Shown: positions 11,372 through 22,715 of the stretch, piece by piece
Position numbering within the stretch: position 1 is the first letter of the stretch
Layout: every line of letters starts with the position of its first letter
NCBI RefSeq assembly: GCF_030052815.1
Contig: NC_079510.1
Location: forward strand, 6,523,375-6,587,374
DNA: 64,000 nt
Direction of reading: 5' to 3'
Source of the DNA: Hevea brasiliensis
Lineage: Eukaryota; Streptophyta; Magnoliopsida; Malpighiales; Euphorbiaceae
Made by a program: the position numbers and the translations under genes
The notes under the pieces: generated by a model
Database searches by the model: none
Told to the model about the DNA's origin: nothing
What the model saw: the letters and a program-made list of their open reading frames with translations, nothing else

Positions 11372-13463
11372 TAAAGTAGCGGAAGCATGTAAATTGTTAG
11401 ATTAGAGCATTGAATTTCAAAAATTTCTTCTAGGGTTTCATGCATCATGCCACATCTATTATGTGCCTAATTAATTTCAATGCTCAATTGCATATTAAAA
11501 CACTTTTAATATGTATTAGGATCTATGTTTGCCATTTAAGATTTTTGAATTAACAAATTAATTCAATTGAACCCTAGTTTGGAAGAAGAATATGTGCACT
11601 AACCTTTTGATGCACTAGTGATATAATTACCACCTTTAGGAAGTACCTAGGACCCCAAATGTTATCCCTCTAGCTTGTCCACACTAAGATCACCAATGGG
11701 CAGCTCCCAATCTTGCTTCTCAAGCCTTGCCAACCAATTATAAATTCAGTTCTTACCTTTAAAGAGGTTGTATGTGTGTATAGGACACTAGAAACAATTT
11801 TTAGCAATTTTAATTTGAAGAAAACAATTGATTTCTCTTTGAATTGATGAGAAAAGAAGAAGAGAGGAGAGGGAGGAAGAGGTGCCGCCACACATAAGAG
11901 AGAATGAGAGAGTGGCTGAATTTTTCTTTCTTTTTCCTTTTATAATTAGGTCACCACTTAAAACCCTTGCCACATGTCATCACCACATTGCATCTAAATT
12001 TTAATTGATTTAATCACATTAAGCCAAGTGTCAAAGCTAGACTTAATCTTGACTTTGATCATCTTGCATAATAGGAAGACAAATGGCAAACTATGATGCC
12101 ATGTGTCACCATCTCATGGTGCCACATGTCACCCTGTGAAATGACCAAATTACCCTTATGTTGTAATTTTGAGTTCTCAATCCAAAATCATTATTTTTTC
12201 TCTTCTAATCAATTTATATCAAATATAAATTGATTAATTAATCTCCATTAATTAATTTCTTATAATTAAATTCATATTTAAATATTTTAAATATAAATTT
12301 AACTTATACTGTACATCCAATAACCTAGATTTTGTTTCAAGTCATGCTAGGGACTTTGCAATCTTATTGTAAATGAAACCAATTTAATTAGTTAATTAAA
12401 CTCTTTAATTAATTAATTAATTAAATCACATTTTACTTGGTGATTATCTTGTGTATGTGTATGACTTACTAGGCTCATCACTAATTGGGAATGAGATATG
12501 ATATTAACTCTTAATATCATCAGAACTCTTTCTTATCATAAATGATTTCTCTAAATCATTTTAGGCATCTCATAGACCATGGTTGACACCTAGCATAGCA
12601 TGCCATGGCCACCCAATCAGTAACAAGGAATACCTTTAAATGAACCTATAATCATATGTTACCATACACTAGAATCTCTCTGTTATAAAATCCCAACTCG
12701 AGCTGGAGTCATGGTTTATGTCAAACCCCATTTGCTATGAATGTTATGTTCCCTTTTAATTCCAGTTCTTGATTAATTAGATTTTCTTGCCATAAACTCT
12801 TTTCTGACTAAATCTGTCTGTCCTGGCCAGGAACTTGAAACATCAAGAACAATTAAAAGAACATAGGATTTTATCCATATTTACTTAGGGCAACCGACAC
12901 CATCTTGATCAACACCTACCTCCATATATAACTAGTAGGAGCCAACACATGCCCATATACCCATACACAGTACAAGTATGAAAGTAGTATCAAACTCAAA
13001 TCACCTATATACAAGATAACTATGTTATCTCAGGTCTAAAAATTATATGCACTGATATGATATATGACAATGCATTGACAAGAGTAAACTCCATGTGCTT
13101 GTCATATGCGTCACTGGTTCGGCCTACTTATCATGTATAAGTGCCTATCATATTTGTTATATGGCATGAGACTCACCATTCCATCTTATTTATATCTCAT
13201 GTAAATACCTTAGGAACAAACATGATTACAATCTTTCTAGATAAGTCATGTCCTTATTGTGAAGTATCCTTAATACTTTGTGCTAGAAATACTGTCACTC
13301 ATATTCTTAACAACTTAAGAATTGAATTTCTAACAAAATATCAATGGACCTTTTCTATTATATATAAATACATTATATAAACGAAAAAGAGAAAATGCCT
13401 TTTATTAATAAAATATATACAAAATACATATTAAATGATATGCTCTAGGGCATACTACTAACA
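11372..13463 (-). repeat. 5' LTR of the copia element, full length (2092 bp)
   Basis: It runs from the primer binding site to the GAAGT duplication. The inner end has TA instead of TG (TAAAGTAG versus TGAAGGAG in the other LTR), a point change. The sequence is AT-rich without a convincing coding frame. Confidence 0.9.
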
Positions 13464-13468
13464 GAAGT
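13464..13468. repeat. Target-site duplication GAAGT, right copy
   Basis: Partner of 7072-7076. The Athila integrase frame resumes at the next base with CAC TTA TGT AAC. Confidence 0.95.
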
Positions 13469-14163
13469 CACTTATGTAACCAACAATTCAAAATACTATT
13501 GAAAAAGTATAGAGTGACTCACAAGGTGGCCACACCTTATCATCCTCAAACCAGTGGTCAAGTAGAAATTTCAAACAATGAGCTGAAATGAATCCTAGAG
13601 AAAATGGTAAACCGCACAAGGAAGGATTGATCTGTGAAGTTAGATGATGCATTGTGAGCATACCGCACTGTATATAAAACTCCAATTGGAACGATACCCT
13701 TTAGGCTAATCTATGGGAAATCATGCCACCTCCCTGTCGAACTTGAACACAAAGCCTACTGGGCAATTCAGACCCTGAATTTTAACCTCAAGGTCTTTGG
13801 TGAAAAAGATCCATGACTCAATGAGTTAGAAGAAATCCGACAGAATGCATATGAGAATGCCAAAATCTTCAAAGATAAGACCAAAAGATGGCATGACAGA
13901 TGCATAGCAAGGAAAGAAATAATAGAAGGAGACCTTATCCTACTCTTCAACTCCATATTAAAACTGTTTTTAGGGAAGTTGAAATCAAGATGGTCAGGAC
14001 CATATAAGGTTATGCAAATCTTCCCACATGGAGCTGTGGAAATCTGGAGTGAAACCTAAGGAGCATTCAAAGTGAACAGGCAAAGGCTGAAACCATATTT
14101 TCAAGGAGAACCCATAGAGGAGGGAACCAACTGCACCTTCAGTAACCCTCCAGACAGACCATG
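13469..14163 (+). pseudogene. Athila integrase, C-terminal half
   Basis: It continues the core with [19 protein letters not shown] (catalytic Glu present in GQVE), then AYRTVYKTPIGTIPF and the family hallmark GKSCHLPVELEHKAYWAI. The C-terminal part has [15 protein letters not shown] and a SRWSGPYKV barrel. Stops occur at about 13588, 13630, 13657, 13813 and 14056. Together with 6589-7076 this is one broken integrase gene. Confidence 0.88.
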
Positions 14164-14935
14164 ACAGAATGAAGGCAAAGTCAAGCTCATGACTATAAAC
14201 AAGTGCTCTTTGGAAGGCAACCCAAAATTTCTACTTTTATTTCTGTTTTTAGTTAATTTTATAATTTCCTTTATTTCAAGTCTTATTTATGTTTTGTGTT
14301 TGTTTATGCTCTATTTTGTAGGTACCCTAAGTCTCAAATCTGCAAGAAGTAGAAACTGAGAGCAATAAAGGAGAGGAGACGTCAAGTATAAACCACACAA
14401 GAGGAAACCGTACGAAACTAGGGAAGTAACTCTGTTGCTAACCTTTTCATTCATTTTATGCATAGTGGTAAGCATTAATTTTTCATATGGGAATAATTGA
14501 AGAGTCAGAAAATTACACGGGTGTGCTTTGATAATAGAAAGAGAAACTTTAAATTTGAAAGAGATAAAAAGTTATATGGGTCCCAAAACAAAATTACACG
14601 ACCGGTGTAATTCACCTAGCATTGCCATCCTCAGATAGAAAGTTACACGGGTCCCTGGGTAAAGTTATACAGGTCGTGTAACTCGACAAAAAGAGAAAAA
14701 TCTCGGACAGAAAGAGAAAAATCTCGAACAGAAAGAGAAAAATCTCAGACAGAAAGTTACACGGGTCTCTAGGTCGGGACCCGTGTAGTGATACATGACT
14801 CGTGTATCATGTCGCAGACGTGATTCTTGGGGCATGAAACATGCGAAACAAAGGGTCACAATGACCCTTTAAATTCATCCCACTCCCTTAAACTCCCTCA
14901 CAATAAAAAATCATTCCTCTTTAAGCCTCCTCCCC
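14164..14935 (+). other. Athila spacer between pol and env-like ORF
   Basis: No coding sequence is seen. It holds several copies of a short dyad, TTACACGGGTC and its complement GACCCGTGTA, at 14513-14810, and three tandem 21-bp units around AGAGAAAAATCTCG at 14686-14752. The same dyads occur in the Athila LTR at 18095-18405. Confidence 0.6.
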
Positions 14936-14943
14936 TATAAAAA
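14936..14943 (+). promoter_or_regulatory. Putative internal promoter of the env-like ORF
   Basis: CCCCTATAAAAACCC lies 67 bp before the ATG at 15003. The interval is pyrimidine-rich with a CATAAACCCTAGCC leader typical of plant 5' untranslated regions. This suggests a separate transcript for the 3' ORF. Confidence 0.5.
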
Positions 14944-15002
14944 CCCTTCAAATCTTCTCCTTTCTTCATAAACCCTAGCCTCTCATTCTTCAAAAACCAT
15001 TA

Positions 15003-16267
15003 ATGGCACCTGCAAAAAGACCAGCCCAATGAATGGGCTCTTCCTCAAGGTAAGGAGGTGAATGCACACCTTCTCCTCCTCAACCATCGCCCCAACGCCC
15101 AAGAACCAGGCAAACCCAACCATAAGTCTCACCACAACCGCCCCAACCACAATCACAACAACCACAACCACAGCCACAAGCCGACTCACAACCACCACAA
15201 CCGGAGTTTTCCATCGCTGGCCATTCATAGACAACACCCATCGAGACTTATGTGCCCGGCTCAACAACAGGAGGATTATCTCCACCAAATACATGGACTT
15301 CGGGTTGTTGGAGCATTGGGTAGACTAGGTTTGCCCAACTTCAATTCCTAGCCTACTATGACACCACCGTAGAGTTCCTAGGGAGTTTCAAGGCTACTTT
15401 ATGGCCTACAGATCAGGAAAACAGGGGACAGATCGAGTTTAGGCTCCTTGGGGTTGACCGCGTCATGAACATGGATGAGTTCAACGCGGTGTTTGGTTTT
15501 GACAGCGTCGGATTCTAAGAAATTCCACAAAACCGAATGATCTATAACAGTGTGGAATTCTGGCACTCCATTGCACCAAACGCCGAAATTTACAACTCCA
15601 GCAAATCTAAATCCACTGGCATTACCAGTCTCACCCTTTGATACATGCACCGACTCTCTGCACACACCATAATGGTCCAAGGGGACAGCTTGGGTGTAGT
15701 GAACTCCAACGAACTCTTTTTCCTGTGGTGTATAGTCACTAGACAGCGCTACACCATTGGTTTCTTCCTCTGCAACCATCTCCGCCGCCTATGTCACTAG
15801 CCTACAGGGCAAATAGTGCTTGTTGGCCTTATCATAGCCCTTGCACTACACTTCAATTTTGTCCCGAGGCATAATAGGTTGTGCTCCATTGCTGGTATAA
15901 CCATAATTGACCAAACCATTTGCATATCCATGGGGATATGCAAGAAGGTTGGGAACATCTGCTTCTTGGTTGATGCCGAAGGCAATGTCATCCCCAAAAG
16001 AGGAGAAGCACAACCAGAGCATAGTGAATTGTCGAGCCATAGGAGGAAGCCCAAGAGCCACCTCACCATAATTCTCCAGCCCGAGTGCCTCCCTATACTC
16101 CACCCCCGACAGATCCCATCCTTGCCTACCTTCAGAGAATGGAGACTACCATCAACAATAGGATGCACGCGATCAAGGATAGTCTCCAGGAGGCCCACAA
16201 CAAAGTGGATATGATCATGGAGAGACTCAATGGCGAGGCACCATTATCACCATCAGAGACTTTTTAG
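15003..16267 (+). pseudogene. Athila 3' (env-like) ORF, degenerate
   Basis: The ATG at 15003 is followed after nine codons by TGA. A proline/glutamine-rich N-terminus gives way to a segment with RWPFIDNTHRDLC and KYMDFGLLEHW (15200-15325), then FRLLGVDRVMNMDEFNAVFG (about 15430-15500) in another frame, then ALHFNFVPRHNR and CISMGICKKVGN near 15840-15960. This is the type of protein encoded after pol in Athila elements, often called env-like; its function is not established. At least two frameshifts and several stops destroy it. I see no clear membrane segment. Confidence 0.65.
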
Positions 16268-17859
16268 AGCTAGGACTGTAAGATAAGATCTTTCATGTAA
16301 AAATTTATATGCCCTAATCCTACTCAGTGCTCATAGGTCTATATTGCTTGTTTTTTGTCCAAACTTTAAATTTCTTAATAACATAATGTCTTTTCTAATA
16401 ATTCTGTGTACTATGCTTTAATTTTGCATATTGTGCTTTACATTGAGGACAATGCCACATTCGAGTTTGGGGGTACTGATGCATTTCATGTATTTTATGC
16501 ATTGCATTGCTTAATTATATCCATATCATACTTGTGTATCAAAAATCCAAAAAATTTTGCAAATTTTAAATTTTTTTGAACTTGCTTTTAAATTAGAACT
16601 ATAACCTCAAAATTCAATGAGCTAATAATTGGACTCCACGGGATGAGGAATGAATGTATCTGGATAGACAAAAAGGCTTTAATCATTGTCTGTAAAACAA
16701 CTTAATCACCTTAGTGGAGGTAGACTAGTTAAACCCCTTCATAGCTATTAATATGTCACATTGAACTTGCAAAGTAAGGAGAAAATTTTTGAAATACAAG
16801 CAAACTTAAAAATGCCTCACCAGCTCTAGAACATGTCTCTTGGACCTATCAAGGCGGAAATCCTAGTATATGCTTGATGAAGAAATAATTAAGGCATTCT
16901 TTGATATAGCCTCACTAAGCCTTAGCCACCCTTAATTAAAATATATATCCCTTGTAACCAATTTGAAATCTATATCTATCCCTTCAAAATTTATTGTTTA
17001 TCCATATTATTTATCTAGCCTCTAGCCTAAACACCTACCATACCCTTTTGAGGAAGCTAAATACATAAGTAGAAAGTATATTAAGTGTAAAAGAGGGAAA
17101 ATGGAGAAAGGATATAGAACTCAAGAAAGAAGTGCAAGTGTGCAATTGAAATCAAAGAAAAAATTGCCTTTCCAACCCAGCAAAAGCAATGAGTTTGGGA
17201 GAGAGGACAAAAGGGACATATAAAAAACAAAAAAAAAAAAAGAGAGAAGAAAAAGTCCCAAGATAAGTATCATGGAAGCATGCTTGGCACTATAAAAAAG
17301 AAAAAAACCAAAAGCCCTTCCTCTCTATACAAAATCAATGAATAAACTTAGTATACTTGATATATATGCTATCCTCATATTTGCATTCCCTAAAAACCTT
17401 TCATTGACAATCAAGTCCTTATCTTCTAGCCCCATTATAACCCTTTAAAGACCTTTTAATCTTTTGGAAAGTGTATGCTACATTAGTGGAGATAGGAAAT
17501 TGAGATATGCATATGGAGTTGGAATTTGAATACTCCATCACAATTATCCATAATAGAGGTCAATTTGGGGGAGTAAGTGTTTCTCAAGTCTATCCTAATA
17601 AAAAAGGTTATTTGTAACTTATTAATAGCCTTGCATAGAGGAATAACTAGCTAAAACTCCATGAAAAGTGTGAAGGTTTAAGCAAGTAACTATTGAAGCC
17701 CTTATGCCTTGAAGGAAGGGAATTGGTATGAAGGTTGAAAGAATTCAATTGTTTGCATATTGAGTCTATGGTTATGTTTATAAGTTTTCCCCTAAAAAGT
17801 GTTCTAAAAAGAGTTTTGATTTGCTTGAGGACAAGTAAAAGTTTGAGTTTAGGGATGTT
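16268..17859 (+). other. Athila 3' non-coding region with purine tracts
   Basis: No coding sequence is seen. GAGGACAATGCC plus GAGTTTGGGGGTACTGATG at 16446-16477 and GAGGACAAGTAAAAG plus GAGTTTAGGGATG at 17827-17858 are two similar blocks; the second borders the LTR and is the primer for plus-strand synthesis. A third tract, TTTGGGGGAGTAAG, is at 17563-17576. Confidence 0.6.
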
Positions 17860-19465
17860 TGATACACTTGTGTTATATGAATGTTTTTAATTACATTTGT
17901 ACAATATTTCATAGCATTTAGAATAGTGATCTCATGCATAACTATTAATTTCATTAACTTTTGTAAATTCCATTGCCAAGCTCTAAATTCCATATTTTCT
18001 CCATCATTTTCGGTATTTAGGTGAAGTTCAAGAGCATAGGAGTGCGGAAGAAAACTTGGAAAAGTTAAAGGATTGAGAAAAGCTACTGATACAAAGTACA
18101 CAGGTTGTGTAAGCAAAGCCACAGACCTGTGTAACCTACTGCCAAAGAAAGCCAGAGAGACAAAAAAGAAGCAAAAGTACACAGGTCCTATAATCAAACC
18201 CGTGTAAGCTATGGAGACCTGTATAAGTCTCTGCCGGGCATAAGCTTGAAGAATTCTCCAAAAACAGAAGTACATAGGCCGTGTAACTAGACCCGTGTAC
18301 CCAACACGGACCCGTGTAAACTCCTGTGTCAATCCAAGACACAACCATTCAGCTCTAGTAAGTTACACGGCTCCGGGCCATGTAGTGGCAAACGAGCCGT
18401 GTACTATGCGGCAGCCAGTTTCCTAATCCGAATTCCAGCTCTTGTTTACACACTCCAAATAGACTCCTAATGCTTTTGGGATTTTAAAGACCTAACCCTA
18501 GACCAGCTATTATAAATAGAAGCAGAAAATGACAACAGGGAAGCTCTTCCTTTCAGTTTAAGCCTCTTTGCAGAGCTTTTCAGAGTTTTCAGAAGGGTTT
18601 TCATTTTTCATACTTGTATTCTCCGCAACCGTTTTAAAGAGTAGAATACCAGCACAGAAGGGAAATCCTCAGCCGAAGTTCCACAAGGATCAAGACTGCA
18701 GTTATTCCTTTTTGGTTCTTTTGTTCTATTTCTCTAAACGGGCTCTTTATGTTCTGTTATTTTATTTCTTTCATGTTTGTTGAACTCACAATGAGTGAGT
18801 AATTCCTTTATTCTGAAATTAGGAGTGTAACATTTGCAATTATTATTATGGATAGATATTGAGTTTTATTTATTGGATTTGAGTTTAGTTCTTTGATTCA
18901 ACTTCTAGTGATCTTAATGCATGCTATGTATCGGTACCCACTTAGTATTGATTGTAGATATTAATTGAAGGACTGAAAGATAAAGATTAATATTAGAAAA
19001 TCAAGATCTTGAACCTAGAAAATTTGACCTATAGATAGGCTGATACCTTTGTGAAATTCCATAATTAATCATAGATCTTAAAGGGTTTTAATTAATTTAA
19101 TCACCACGAAAGTAGGGTTTAGGTTAATTAAAATACACCTTAAGTGCCTTGAAAGAGGACTTAAGATATCCTAGGATTAATTTCCATCAAATCAATTATT
19201 CTCAATTCGATGAAAAGACAAGATTAAAATCCATATTAAAGTTATAGTGTGAAATCTTAATTCTGGAATTGCTTTTATAAATAGTGTAATTCAAAAATTA
19301 CTTTCAGCATTTAAAATAGTTTTAACTCATTCTCATCCATATTCGGTAGCCTAAACAGTCAAAATTGCCGTGTAACTTAAAACTTGCTAATTAAATTCCT
19401 CATGGGAACGATACTTCACTCATCACTTTATTACCTGTTAGTGATTTGTGCACTTGCGGTGGTTG
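17860..19465 (+). repeat. 3' LTR of the Athila element
   Basis: It starts TGATACACTTGTG right after the purine tract, contains dyads of the ACACGG/CCGTGT type (18095-18405) and a TATA box at 18511, and ends near GTGCACTTGCGG, the usual Athila LTR end motif. The exact last base is unclear because Tat pol sequence follows directly at about 19466. Confidence 0.75.
18509..18517 (+). promoter_or_regulatory. TATA box of the Athila LTR
   Basis: ATTATAAATAG sits about 650 bp inside the LTR and is followed by a pyrimidine-rich leader, as in a plant LTR promoter. Confidence 0.6.
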
Positions 19466-20449
19466 AAAAACCAGCAAACAAAGATTAAACAATATTTGTC
19501 AAGTCCACCTGTATTGGTTCCTCCAGTAAAGGGTAGGCCGTTAATTTTGTACATGGCAGTTCAACAAAACTCAATGGGTTGTGTTCTGGGGCAACATGAT
19601 GACGCTGAGAAGAAGAAAAGAGCCATTTACTATTTAAGCAAGAGATTCAATAAATGTAAGTCGAGGTACTCGTTCCTGGAAAAAACCTATTGTGCGCTGG
19701 CATGGACAGCGAATCGACTTAAACATTACATGTTGAATCATAAAACGTGGCTCATCTCCAGGATGGATCTGATCAAGTATGTATTTGAAAGCCCATTCAT
19801 ACCTGGAAGAATAGCAAAGTGGCAGGTCATACTTTTTCAATATGACATTGTCTATATAACACGAAAGGCAGTAAAAGGAAGCGTGATAGCAGATCTCCTG
19901 GCAGAAAACCCGATCGATGATTATGAGGCTTTGGATTTTAAATTCTCAAATGAGCATATTAATGGAGTAGGCAGGGATGCTGAGGGACCGGATGACATGT
20001 GGGAAATGTATTTCAACGGAGTAGTTAATTTATCTGGTAATGGGATTAGGGTAGTACTGGTATCCCCAGATGGAAAACATTTCCCAATAGCTGTTAAGCT
20101 AAGATTTGACTGTACCAATAACGTAGCAGAGTATGAAGCCTGCATGAGTGGCTAACAAGCTACCATTGAAATGAAGATAAGGAAATTGGAAGTGTATGGG
20201 GATTCAGCTCTGATCATTTATCAAGTCAAAAGGGAATGGCAAACTAAAGACCCAAAACTGATCCCGTATTAGAAATATCTCCTCAAATTAATTAAGGAAT
20301 TTGAAGAAATCTCCTTCACTCACTTAAACCGTGACAAGAACCTATTCGATGATGCCTTAGCTACTCTAATTGTTATGATTCAAATAGAGGAAGGACAGAT
20401 AACACAATTGTTATAAATTAAAGCGAGGAGTGAGCCAGCATACTGCTTC
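19466..20449 (+). pseudogene. Tat pol: RT end, RNase H and second (archaeal-type) RNase H
   Basis: It opens at KIKQYLSSPPVLVPPVKG, followed by the first RNase H (MGCVLGQHDD, AIYYLSKRF, SRYSFLEKT). A linker with GSVIADLLAENP leads to the second RNase H, WEMYFNGVVNLSGNGI, where the usual first Asp (FDG) is Asn, and NNVAEYEACMSG. In-frame stops occur at 20153, 20270 and 20414 but there is no frameshift. The second RNase H is an accessory domain typical of Tat elements; its loss of Asp and the stops show decay. Confidence 0.88.
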
Positions 20450-21724
20450 ATGATTGAAGAAGAAACAAATGGCAAGCCTTGGCATCATGATATTCAAATG
20501 TATATCAAAAATAGGAAATACCCTCCTGGGGCAAGTAGAAATGAAAGAAGAATGATCAAGAGGTTGGGACTAGGATACTTCCCTAGTGGCGAAATCCTAT
20601 ATACGAGGAGTTCCAATGGTGAATTATTGAGGTGTGTGGATGTGAAAGAAGCAAAGAGAATTCTTTTTGAAACCCACAAGGGGAAATGTGCTACTCTTTG
20701 CAATGGGTACATGATGGCCAAGCAAATCTTAAGGAGGGGTTACTTTTGGACCACTTTGGAAAAAGACTGCATTGAATACTTCCAGAAATATCACAAATAC
20801 AAAAGTTACGCTGATCGGATAAATGTCCCGCCTCATCAACTCTATAATCATATCGCATGGCCTTTTGTGATGTGGGTTATCAATGTAATTGGTCCAATTA
20901 ATCCAAAAGCATCCAATGGACACAAGTTCATCTTGGTAGCCATTGATTACTTTACTAAATGGGTCGAGGCTACTTCATATGCTCACATTACTGAAAAAAC
21001 ATTCTTGAAGTTTCTCAAAAATAACATCATTTGTAGGTATGGCCTTCCCAGTGAGATCATAACTGATAATGCTAAGAATCTGAATAGCCCGAATGTTCAA
21101 AAGTTATGCAATCAGTATAATATACGTCATCTCAACTCGTCACCTTACCGACCCTAGATGAATGGAGCTATAGAGGCTGCCAATAAGAATCTCAAACGAA
21201 TAATTGAAAAGATGAGCATCACTTATAGGGATTGGCACGATATGCTTCCATTTGCCCTTTATGCATACCGGACCACAGTGAGAACATCAACTAGAGCAAC
21301 CTCATACTCATTAGTCTATAGAATGGAAACTGTTTTACCTATAGAGGTGGAGATTCCCTCTTTGAGAATTCTAAAAGAGGCGGGGATAGATGAGATAGAA
21401 TTGGTCCAATATAGGATAGAGCAGTTGAATTTAATTAATGAAAAAAGACTAACAGTAGTATGCCACAAGCAGTTATACCAAAGACGAATGGTTAGAGCAT
21501 TTGATAAGAACATACGCCCGCCCGAATTTCAATCAGGAGATCTAGTTTTAAAGAAGATCCTCCCAAATCAAAGCGATTCCTGAGGGAAGTGGTTACCAAC
21601 TTACGAAGGTCCTTATGTGGTTAAAAAGGCATTTTCTGGTAGTGCACTAATCTTTACTCACATGGATGGGGAAGAATTACCAAGGCCAGTGAATACAGAT
21701 GTTTTAAAAAGGTATTTTGCATAA
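20450..21724 (+). pseudogene. Tat pol: integrase
   Basis: It continues the same frame. The zinc-binding domain is at about 20660-20810 (ETHKGKC, then YHKY where CxxC is expected). The core has WVINVIGPINP, where the first catalytic Asp is Asn, then EIITDNAKNL (Asp present) and NGAIEAANKN (Glu present). The C-terminal part ends DVLKRYFA with TAA at 21722. Stops at 21155 (TAG, where Gln is usual) and 21581 (TGA) interrupt it. Confidence 0.88.
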
Positions 21725-22715
21725 AAAAAGGATAGGAGTGAAAACCTAAAAGGGCGCTCCTAGCAAAATGGCAAAAAGAAGGCGAAAACCCGAAAGGGCG
21801 CTTTCTGCAAAATGAGTGAAGGGTGAAAACTCAGAAGGGCACCCTAAAAAAGAGAGCAAAAAAAAAAAAATCTAGGAGTGAAAACCAGAAATGGTACTCC
21901 TAGTTAGAGATGATGGAGAAATAAGGGGGGGCTCAAGATCAATGGACAATAAGTTACACAAAACGCTCTTCAGAGGGTCACTTGGAACGATGGCAATTGA
22001 GAGACTTCAAAGTTAACTAAGGGCATTTGTGAGATTTATCCTTGTACCATTTTCTCTAAAATTGTATCTTTATCATTAAACCATAGTATAATTATCTCCT
22101 TATTTCATAAATAAATTTGTTCATAGCTCGTCTACCTTAATTTAGGCGCTATTAATTTGTTAAAGCTTTCTTATAAGAAAATGATTTAAACACAGGTAAC
22201 TTCATATACTTTTCTTTGAGATTTGCAGGAGGTAAGCAATTAACAAGCGATTGGTGCACCTACATCTAAAGATCTACACAAAAAAAAAAAAAAAAGGTAG
22301 GAGTGAAAACCCAAAATGGCGTTCTTAGCAAAACGTAAGAAAGAGGGCGAAAACCCGAAAGGGCGCTTTTCTGCAAAATGAGTGAAGGATGAAAACCCGT
22401 AAGGGCACCTTGAAAAAGAGAGCAAAAAAAAAAAGGTAGGAGTGAAAACTCGGAAGGGCTCTACTAGGTGAGAAAGAGGGCAAAAATCCGAAATGACACT
22501 TTCTGCAAAATGAGTAAAGGGTGAAAACCATTCGACTTTTCGGGATAAGGAGATCAAAGTAGTTGATGACCCAAGTCTTGAGACTCGTTCCAACTTCTTC
22601 CATTAATCTTCAGGGCCTCGTTAAGTAAACTTTGATTGGGCAGACACTTCGCATCAGATCTGCTTTGTGATCTGGGCAGTAAAAGGTATATAACTCATCC
22701 ATAACAGCCAATTAT
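21725..22715 (+). repeat. Tat 3' region with GTGAAAACCCGAAAGGGCGC repeats
   Basis: Blocks at 21735-21905 and 22290-22535 repeat units of 35-60 bp built on GTGAAAACCCGAAAGGGCRC and CAAAATGAGTGAAGG, separated by A tracts. The gap between them (21905-22290) holds unique AT-rich sequence. The minus-strand open frames here come from the repeats and are not genes. Confidence 0.75.

Larger units (their letters stand above)
7077..13463 (-). mobile_element. Ty1/copia retrotransposon inserted in the Athila integrase
   Basis: The element begins TGAAGG and ends ACA on the plus strand, flanked by GAAGT on both sides. In its own (minus) direction it has a full 5' LTR (13463-11372), a primer binding site complementary to initiator-methionine tRNA, a leader, a gag-protease-integrase start (9825-8208), and then a direct jump into the middle of its 3' LTR (8207-7077). 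Reverse transcriptase, RNase H and the rest of the integrase are deleted, so it is non-autonomous. Confidence 0.92.
3045..19465 (+). mobile_element. Athila-lineage Ty3/gypsy retrotransposon, nested and dead
   Basis: The order gag - protease - RT - RNase H - integrase - env-like ORF - purine tract - LTR on the plus strand is that of Athila elements. It is interrupted at 7077-13463 by a copia element and cut at its left by Tat LTR D. It lies inside the Tat element B, whose pol resumes just after 19465. The 5' LTR and the first part of gag are outside the window. The gag-to-RT part is one frame (3054-5906) broken by about eight stops; a frameshift near 5870 precedes RNase H. Confidence 0.85.

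Noticed and set aside
15058..15351. His/Asn-rich and Thr-rich proteins
   Set aside because: Alternate frames of the CAACCACAA-rich N-terminal part of the env-like ORF.
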